Source: JBBQSN01 sp963825505
Lineage (GTDB): Bacteria; Actinomycetota; Actinomycetes; Actinomycetales; CAWJMD01
NCBI GenBank assembly: GCA_963825505.1
Contig: CAWGTL010000014.1
Span: forward strand, 248,001-312,000
DNA length: 64,000 nt
Direction: 5' to 3'
Below, piece after piece: positions 60,067-64,000 of the stretch. A program made the translations under genes and the position numbers. The notes beneath the pieces are model-generated. The model saw only the letters and a program-made list of their open reading frames with translations. It did not search any database and was not told the DNA's origin. The first letter of the stretch is position 1, and each line of letters opens with the position of its first letter.

Positions 60067-60906
60067 GTGTTCGGCCGCGACCGGATCGAGTACAAGACCG
60101 TCGAGCAGGTCCGGGTGATGCGTCGCGCCGGGCTGGTCGTCGCCGACGCCCTGGACGCCGCGCAGGCGGCCGCCGTCGCCGGTGCCACCACCGCCGCGGT
60201 CGACGCCGCCGCCCGCGCGGTCATCGAGGCCGCCGGTGCCACCTCGAACTTCCTCGGCTACGGCCACCCGCCGTTCCCCGCCGTCACCTGCGTCTCGGTG
60301 AACGACGAGGTCGTGCACGGCGTCCCGGGCCCACGCGTCCTCGCCGACGGCGACCTGGTCTCCATCGACTGCGGCGCGGTCGTCGCCGACGACGCCGGCA
60401 CCGGCTGGCACGGTGACGCCGCCGTCACCGTCGTGGTCGGGGGCCTGCAGGGCGCCGACCCGCTGGACGTCGAGCTGTCCGCCACCACCGAGGCCTCGCT
60501 GTGGGCGGGCGTCGCCGCGCTGGCGGGCGCCCGGCACCTGGGCGAGGTCGGCGCCGCGGTCGAGGACGTCGTGGGAGACCGGTTCGGCATCCTGGACGGC
60601 TACACCGGGCACGGCATCGGCACCGCCATGCACCAGCCGCCCGAGGTGCTCAACCACCGCACCCGCGACAGGGGCCCGAAGGTGCGTCCCGGGCTGGTGG
60701 TGGCGATCGAGCCGATGTGCGTGCGCGGCTCCGGCGACTCCGACCTGGCCCCGGACGGCTGGACCGTGGTGTCCGCCGACGGCGCCCGCGGGGCGCACTG
60801 GGAGCACACCGTGGCCGTGCACGAGGGCGGCATCTGGGTGCTCACCGCCCGCGACGGCGGCACGGCCGGCCTGGCCCCGCTCGGGGTCGTCCCCGTCCCG
60901 CTCTGA
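60067..60906 (+). CDS. map: Type I methionine aminopeptidase
   Basis: A 279-residue enzyme that trims the initiator Met from nascent proteins. The metal ligands are recognisable as Asp in LVSIDCGAV, Asp in GWHGDAA, His in GYTGHGIG, Glu in AIEPM and Glu in HWEHTV; the second Asp context HGDAAVTV is typical. The N-terminus (RIEYKTVEQVRVMRRAGLVVADAL) lacks the SH3-like extension of longer forms. GTG 60067 has AGAGGCAGAAGAGG upstream, 37 nt after adk. Confidence 0.96.
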   Translation: MFGRDRIEYKTVEQVRVMRRAGLVVADALDAAQAAAVAGATTAAVDAAARAVIEAAGATSNFLGYGHPPFPAVTCVSVNDEVVHGVPGPRVLADGDLVSIDCGAVVADDAGTGWHGDAAVTVVVGGLQGADPLDVELSATTEASLWAGVAALAGARHLGEVGAAVEDVVGDRFGILDGYTGHGIGTAMHQPPEVLNHRTRDRGPKVRPGLVVAIEPMCVRGSGDSDLAPDGWTVVSADGARGAHWEHTVAVHEGGIWVLTARDGGTAGLAPLGVVPVPL

Positions 60907-60940
60907 GCGCGACGATTTCGTGCTCCGCGGGGGGATGACG

Positions 60941-60946
60941 TAGACT
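60941..60946 (+). promoter_or_regulatory. -10 element of the infA/alpha operon
   Basis: TAGACT, 35 nt after the map stop, with TTTCGT (60916-60921) as a weak -35 at 19 bp. It would give infA a leader of about 185 nt; the 230-bp map-infA spacer holds no strong hairpin. Confidence 0.45.
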
Positions 60947-61136
60947 CGTCCATCGGTCCACGAGCACCTACGTCCTGCATCGTGCCCCGCGGCTGGTTCG
61001 GCGCGGCAGGGCGGCTGTCACACGTGTTCCACCGGTGCTGCTGGTCAACTCCTGGCACCACGGTCCGACCCACCACGCCCACGCGGGCACGGTGGATGCG
61101 TCACGAGAAGAAGTCAGCGAAGAGTTAGCGGAGGAC

Positions 61137-61358
61137 ATGGCCAAGAAGGACGGCGTCATCGAGATCGAGGGCAGCGTGGTGGAGGCACTCCCGAACGCGA
61201 TGTTCCGGGTCGAGCTGTCCAACGGGCACAAGGTCCTCGCGCACATCTCGGGCAAGATGCGCCAGCACTACATCCGGATCCTCCCCGAGGACCGCGTGGT
61301 GGTGGAGCTCAGCCCCTACGACCTCACCCGCGGCCGCATCGTCTACCGCTACAAGTAA
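61137..61358 (+). CDS. infA: Translation initiation factor IF-1
   Basis: A 73-residue OB-fold factor that occupies the A site during initiation: AKKDGVIEIEGSVVEALPNAMFRVELSNGHKVLAHISGKMRQHYIRILPEDRVVVELSPYDLTRGRIVYRYK. ATG 61137 follows GCGGAGGAC; an earlier in-frame ATG lies in the leader. rpmJ follows after 16 nt. Confidence 0.98.
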   Translation: MAKKDGVIEIEGSVVEALPNAMFRVELSNGHKVLAHISGKMRQHYIRILPEDRVVVELSPYDLTRGRIVYRYK

Positions 61359-61374
61359 CAGGGACTCCACCGCC

Positions 61375-61488
61375 ATGAAGGTTCAGCCCAGCGTCAAGAA
61401 GATCTGCGACAAGTGCAAGGTGATCCGCCGCAACGGCCGGGTCATGGTGATCTGCGAGAACCTGCGCCACAAGCAGCGCCAGGGCTGA
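61375..61488 (+). CDS. rpmJ: 50S ribosomal protein L36, zinc-binding type
   Basis: A 37-residue L36: MKVQPSVKKICDKCKVIRR at the start and VICENLRHKQRQG at the end. Zinc ligands are C11, C14, C27 and H32. ATG 61375 follows ACAGGGACTCC. It is the smallest gene of the window and sits in its usual place between infA and rpsM. Confidence 0.97.
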   Translation: MKVQPSVKKICDKCKVIRRNGRVMVICENLRHKQRQG

Positions 61489-61532
61489 TCACCCGCACCG
61501 CAGCAGCACCACCCCCACCGCAGCACCCGACC

Positions 61533-61577
61533 CCCGAGCGCCAGCTCGGGACGCCACCCCCGGCCCGGAGGCCGGGG
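61533..61577 (+). promoter_or_regulatory. Two hairpins in the rpmJ-rpsM spacer
   Basis: CCCGAGC-GCCA-GCTCGGG (61533-61550) and CCCCGGCC-CGGA-GGCCGGGG (61558-61577) stand side by side in the 171-nt spacer before rpsM. They are candidates for an attenuator or a ribosomal-protein binding site at the head of rpsM-rpsK-rpsD-rpoA. Confidence 0.5.
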
Positions 61578-61659
61578 ACCAGGCCCGCCGCTCAGCCGGC
61601 AGCCCGGACCGGTGCCGCACCAGACCTCCGGAGAAGCACACAGGAGACAGCCACACCCG

Positions 61660-62040
61660 ATGGCACGCATCGTCGGCGTCGACCTCCCCCGCGACAAGCG
61701 GCTCGAGGTGGCGCTCACCTACATCTTCGGCATCGGCCGGACCCGCGCGCAGCAGGCGCTCGCGGCCACCGGCGTCAGCCCGGACCTCCGCGTCAAGGAC
61801 ATGGGCGACGCCGAGCAGGTCGCACTGCGCGACTACATCGAGGAGAACTTCAAGGTCGAGGGCGACCTGCGCCGCGAGGTGGCCGCCGACATCCGCCGCA
61901 AGGTGGAGATCGGCTGCTACGAGGGCCTGCGCCACCGTCGTGGCCTGCCCGTCCGGGGCCAGCGCACCAAGACCAACGCCCGGACCCGCAAGGGCCCGAA
62001 GCGCACCGTCGCCGGCAAGAAGAAGGCCGCGCGCAAGTAA
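61660..62040 (+). CDS. rpsM: 30S ribosomal protein S13
   Basis: A 126-residue S13 of the 30S head bridging to L5: ARIVGVDLPRDKRLEVALTYIFGIGRTRAQQALAATGV and RHRRGLPVRGQRTKTNARTRKGPKRTVAGKKKAARK. ATG 61660 follows CAGGAGACAG; the ATG at 61612 adds only leader sequence. Confidence 0.98.
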   Translation: MARIVGVDLPRDKRLEVALTYIFGIGRTRAQQALAATGVSPDLRVKDMGDAEQVALRDYIEENFKVEGDLRREVAADIRRKVEIGCYEGLRHRRGLPVRGQRTKTNARTRKGPKRTVAGKKKAARK

Positions 62041-62143
62041 GTCATCTCAGGTCGCGTGAGACAGACCGAACGCGCCCACCCTTCCCGCCCGACACCGGCA
62101 GCGCCGGCCCGGGCACCCCGGATCCTCAGGAGAGAACCAGCCC

Positions 62144-62551
62144 ATGCCCCCCAAGAGCCGCACGGCTTCCGGAGCACGTCGCCCGCGCCGCAAGGAGAAG
62201 AAGAACGTCTCCCACGGCCAGGCGCACATCAAGAGCACGTTCAACAACACCATCGTCTCGATCACCGACCCCAGCGGTGCGGTGATCTCGTGGGCCTCCG
62301 CCGGCCAGGTCGGCTTCAAGGGCTCGCGCAAGTCCACGCCGTTCGCCGCGCAGATGGCTGCGGAGGCCGCCGCGCGTCGTGCCCAGGAGCACGGCATGCG
62401 CAAGGTCGACGTCTTCGTCAAGGGTCCGGGCTCCGGCCGCGAGACCGCCATCCGCTCGCTGCAGGCCACGGGCCTGGAGGTCGGCTCCATCCAGGACGTC
62501 ACCCCCAGCCCGCACAACGGCTGCCGCCCGCCCAAGCGTCGCCGCGTCTGA
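62144..62551 (+). CDS. rpsK: 30S ribosomal protein S11
   Basis: A 135-residue S11 of the platform: ARRPRRKEKKNVSHGQAHIKSTFNNTIVSITDPSGAVISWASAGQVGFKGSRKSTPFAAQ and the tail VTPSPHNGCRPPKRRRV. It lies 103 nt after rpsM behind a CAGGAGAGA ribosome site. Confidence 0.98.
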   Translation: MPPKSRTASGARRPRRKEKKNVSHGQAHIKSTFNNTIVSITDPSGAVISWASAGQVGFKGSRKSTPFAAQMAAEAAARRAQEHGMRKVDVFVKGPGSGRETAIRSLQATGLEVGSIQDVTPSPHNGCRPPKRRRV

Positions 62552-62582
62552 CCGCGCCTGACGAGAAGAAGGAGAACCCGAC

Positions 62583-63209
62583 ATGGCGCGATACACCGGT
62601 GCCGACTGCAAGCGCTGCCGCCGCGAGAAGGTCAAGCTGTACCTCAAGGGCAGCAAGTGCGACTCGCCGAAGTGCCCCATCGAGATCCGTCCGTACCCGC
62701 CGGGTGAGCACGGCCGCGCGCGCACCAAGGAGAGCGAGTACCTCCTGCAGATGCGCGAGAAGCAGAAGTGCGCCCGCATCTACGGCGTCCTGGAGAAGCA
62801 GTTCCGGGGCTACTACGAGGAGGCGAACCGCCGCTCGGGCAAGACCGGCGAGAACCTGCTCCGCATCCTGGAGTCCCGTCTGGACAACGTGGTCTACCGC
62901 TCCGGCCTGGCGCCGTCGCGCGACGCCGCCCGCCAGCTCGTGCGGCACGGCCACATCCGGGTGAACGACCACAAGGTCGACATCCCCAGCTACCGGGTCA
63001 GCGACAACGACATCGTCACCGTCCGGGAGAAGTCCTGGGAGATGACCCCGTTCGTCATCGCGCGCGCCCAGGCCGGCGAGCGCACCGTCCCGGCGTGGCT
63101 CGAGGTCCAGTCCGACAAGATGCGGATCCTCGTGCACGCCCTCCCGGCCCGCGAGGTCATCGACACCGCGGTCCAGGAGCAGCTGATCGTCGAGCTCTAC
63201 TCGAAGTAG
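62583..63209 (+). CDS. rpsD: 30S ribosomal protein S4
   Basis: A 208-residue S4, a 16S assembly initiator. The N-terminus has a Cys cluster (CKRC, then SKCDSPKC) of the zinc-binding form. The S4 RNA-binding domain covers about 98-160 (ESRLDNVVYRSGLAPSRDAARQLVRHGHIRVNDHKVDIPSYRV). S4 is the alpha-operon repressor in E. coli. ATG 62583 follows AGAAGGAGAA. Confidence 0.98.
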   Translation: MARYTGADCKRCRREKVKLYLKGSKCDSPKCPIEIRPYPPGEHGRARTKESEYLLQMREKQKCARIYGVLEKQFRGYYEEANRRSGKTGENLLRILESRLDNVVYRSGLAPSRDAARQLVRHGHIRVNDHKVDIPSYRVSDNDIVTVREKSWEMTPFVIARAQAGERTVPAWLEVQSDKMRILVHALPAREVIDTAVQEQLIVELYSK

Positions 63210-63210
63210 G

Positions 63211-63272
63211 CACGGGGCTCCGCCCCGTGTTCCCCGGGAGGCGCGGTCGGGCTCGCGCCCGGCTGCCCTCCC
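63211..63272 (+). terminator. Two hairpins between rpsD and rpoA
   Basis: CACGGGGC-TCC-GCCCCGTG (63211-63229) starts 1 nt after the rpsD stop. A second, longer inverted repeat with GGGAG/CTCCC ends and GGGC/GCCC core spans about 63236-63272. They may reduce read-through and set the rpsD:rpoA ratio, or rpoA may have its own promoter in the 139-nt spacer; I could not identify one. Confidence 0.6.
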
Positions 63273-63348
63273 ACCCCGACGCGAGCAGACAGACGCCGCG
63301 TCGGTTGCCAGGGTCAAATAGCGGGCCCTGCCAGGAAAGGAACACACC

Positions 63349-64000
63349 GTGCTGATCGCACAGCGCCCCTCGTTGTCCGAGGAGTCCCTCACCGAGCACC
63401 GCTCACGGTTCGTCATCGAGCCGCTCGAGCCCGGCTTCGGCTACACCCTCGGCAACTCCCTGCGGCGCACCCTGCTGTCGTCCATCCCGGGTGCCTCCGT
63501 CACGAGCATCCGCATCGACGGCGTGCTCCACGAGTTCTCCTCCCTCACCGGGGTCAAGGAGGACGTCACCGAGATCATCCTGAACCTCAAGGGCCTGGTC
63601 GTCTCCTCCGAGCACGACGAGCCCGTGGTGATGTACCTGCGCAAGCAGGGCCCCGGCGCGGTCACCGCCGCCGACATCGCCCCGCCGGCCGGCGTCGAGG
63701 TGCACAACCCCGACCTGCACCTGGCCACCCTGAACGGCAAGGGCAAGATCGAGATGGAGCTGACCGTCGAGCGCGGCCGCGGCTACGTCTCCGCCGTCCA
63801 GAACAAGTCGGGCGACGCCGAGATCGGCCGGATCCCGGTCGACTCGATCTACTCGCCGGTCCTGAAGGTCACCTACAAGGTCGAGGCCACCCGCGTCGAG
63901 CAGCGCACCGACTTCGACCGCCTCGTGGTCGACGTCGAGACCAAGCCGTCGACCCTGCCGCGCGACGCCATGGCGTCGGCCGGCAAGACCCTGGTCGAGC
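63349..64000 (+). CDS. rpoA: DNA-directed RNA polymerase subunit alpha (3' end outside window)
   Basis: The first 217 codons of alpha. LIAQRPSLSEESLTEHRSRFVIEPLEPGFGYTLGNSLRRTLLSSIPGASVTSIRIDGVLHEFSS is the conserved dimerisation half, followed by VKEDVTEIILNLKGLVVSSEHDEPV and DSIYSPVLKVTYKVEATRVEQRTDFDRLVVDVETK. The C-terminal promoter-contact domain lies outside. GTG 63349 follows AGGAAAGGAAC, well spaced, after a 139-nt spacer from rpsD. Confidence 0.98.
   Translation, partial: MLIAQRPSLSEESLTEHRSRFVIEPLEPGFGYTLGNSLRRTLLSSIPGASVTSIRIDGVLHEFSSLTGVKEDVTEIILNLKGLVVSSEHDEPVVMYLRKQGPGAVTAADIAPPAGVEVHNPDLHLATLNGKGKIEMELTVERGRGYVSAVQNKSGDAEIGRIPVDSIYSPVLKVTYKVEATRVEQRTDFDRLVVDVETKPSTLPRDAMASAGKTLVE

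Noticed and set aside
63305..63320. TTGCCA and CAAATA as an rpoA promoter
   Set aside because: The two hexamers are only 3 bp apart, far too close for a sigma factor, so no rpoA promoter was called.

Overview
The window is a 64 kb stretch of a high-GC Gram-positive (Actinomycetota) chromosome. The evidence is very GC-rich coding sequence, frequent GTG starts with TTG starts on rpoB and rpoC, start/stop overlaps of the ATGA/GTGA type, a tRNA-Trp directly before secE, a zinc-ribbon S14, the rplJL-rpoBC-rpsLG-fusA-tuf-S10-spc-alpha order, and a complete Mce lipid-import operon. A member of the Nocardioidaceae or a neighbouring order seems plausible, but that placement is inference only.

Layout. 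1-1704: sirohydrochlorin chelatase (cut by the left edge) and adenosine deaminase, leftward. 1725-5316: a leftward ABC exporter plus NarL-type two-component operon. 5417-9446: a TPR/LuxR regulator divergent from a two-gene unit that encodes a DUF4242-methyltransferase fusion and a FAD monooxygenase. 9456-10721: an aspartate-type aminotransferase, leftward. 10923-13618: tRNA-Trp, secE, nusG, rplK, rplA, closed by a terminator. 13685-17039: a WYL regulator divergent from a DrrAB-like exporter with a palindrome between them, then a VOC protein. 17097-18432: rplJ-rplL behind a structured leader with an intrinsic terminator-like hairpin. 18740-30222: a ten-gene Mce operon (ATPase, two YrbE permeases, MceA-F, two Mce-associated proteins). 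30341-33463: an SDR and a Baeyer-Villiger-type monooxygenase facing a divergent TetR regulator across a double palindrome. 33754-41222: rpoB-rpoC. 41308-42684: chromate transporter. 42971-47368: rpsL, rpsG, fusA, tuf. 47793-57791: S10 and spc ribosomal-protein genes through rplO. 58114-60906: secY, adk, map. 61137-64000: infA, rpmJ, rpsM, rpsK, rpsD and the start of rpoA.

How it works together. The backbone is the transcription/translation super-cluster of the cell: NusG and RNA polymerase subunits, about thirty ribosomal proteins, elongation factors, IF-1, and the secretion and N-terminal processing genes secE, secY and map. Accessory cargo sits in the gaps between these housekeeping blocks. 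The largest insertion, between rplL and rpoB, couples a lipid-import machine to a reductase/oxygenase pair with its own repressor-like regulator. The other inserts are two exporters with adjacent regulators and a small-molecule tailoring pair.

The most interesting non-coding signals are a near-identical 22-nt element in the leaders of rpsL and rpsJ, a perfect 59-bp tandem duplication carrying terminator hairpins after tuf, the rplJ leader attenuator, and two strong operator candidates (WYL/DrrAB and TetR/monooxygenase). I saw no CRISPR array, insertion sequence, prophage or rRNA.
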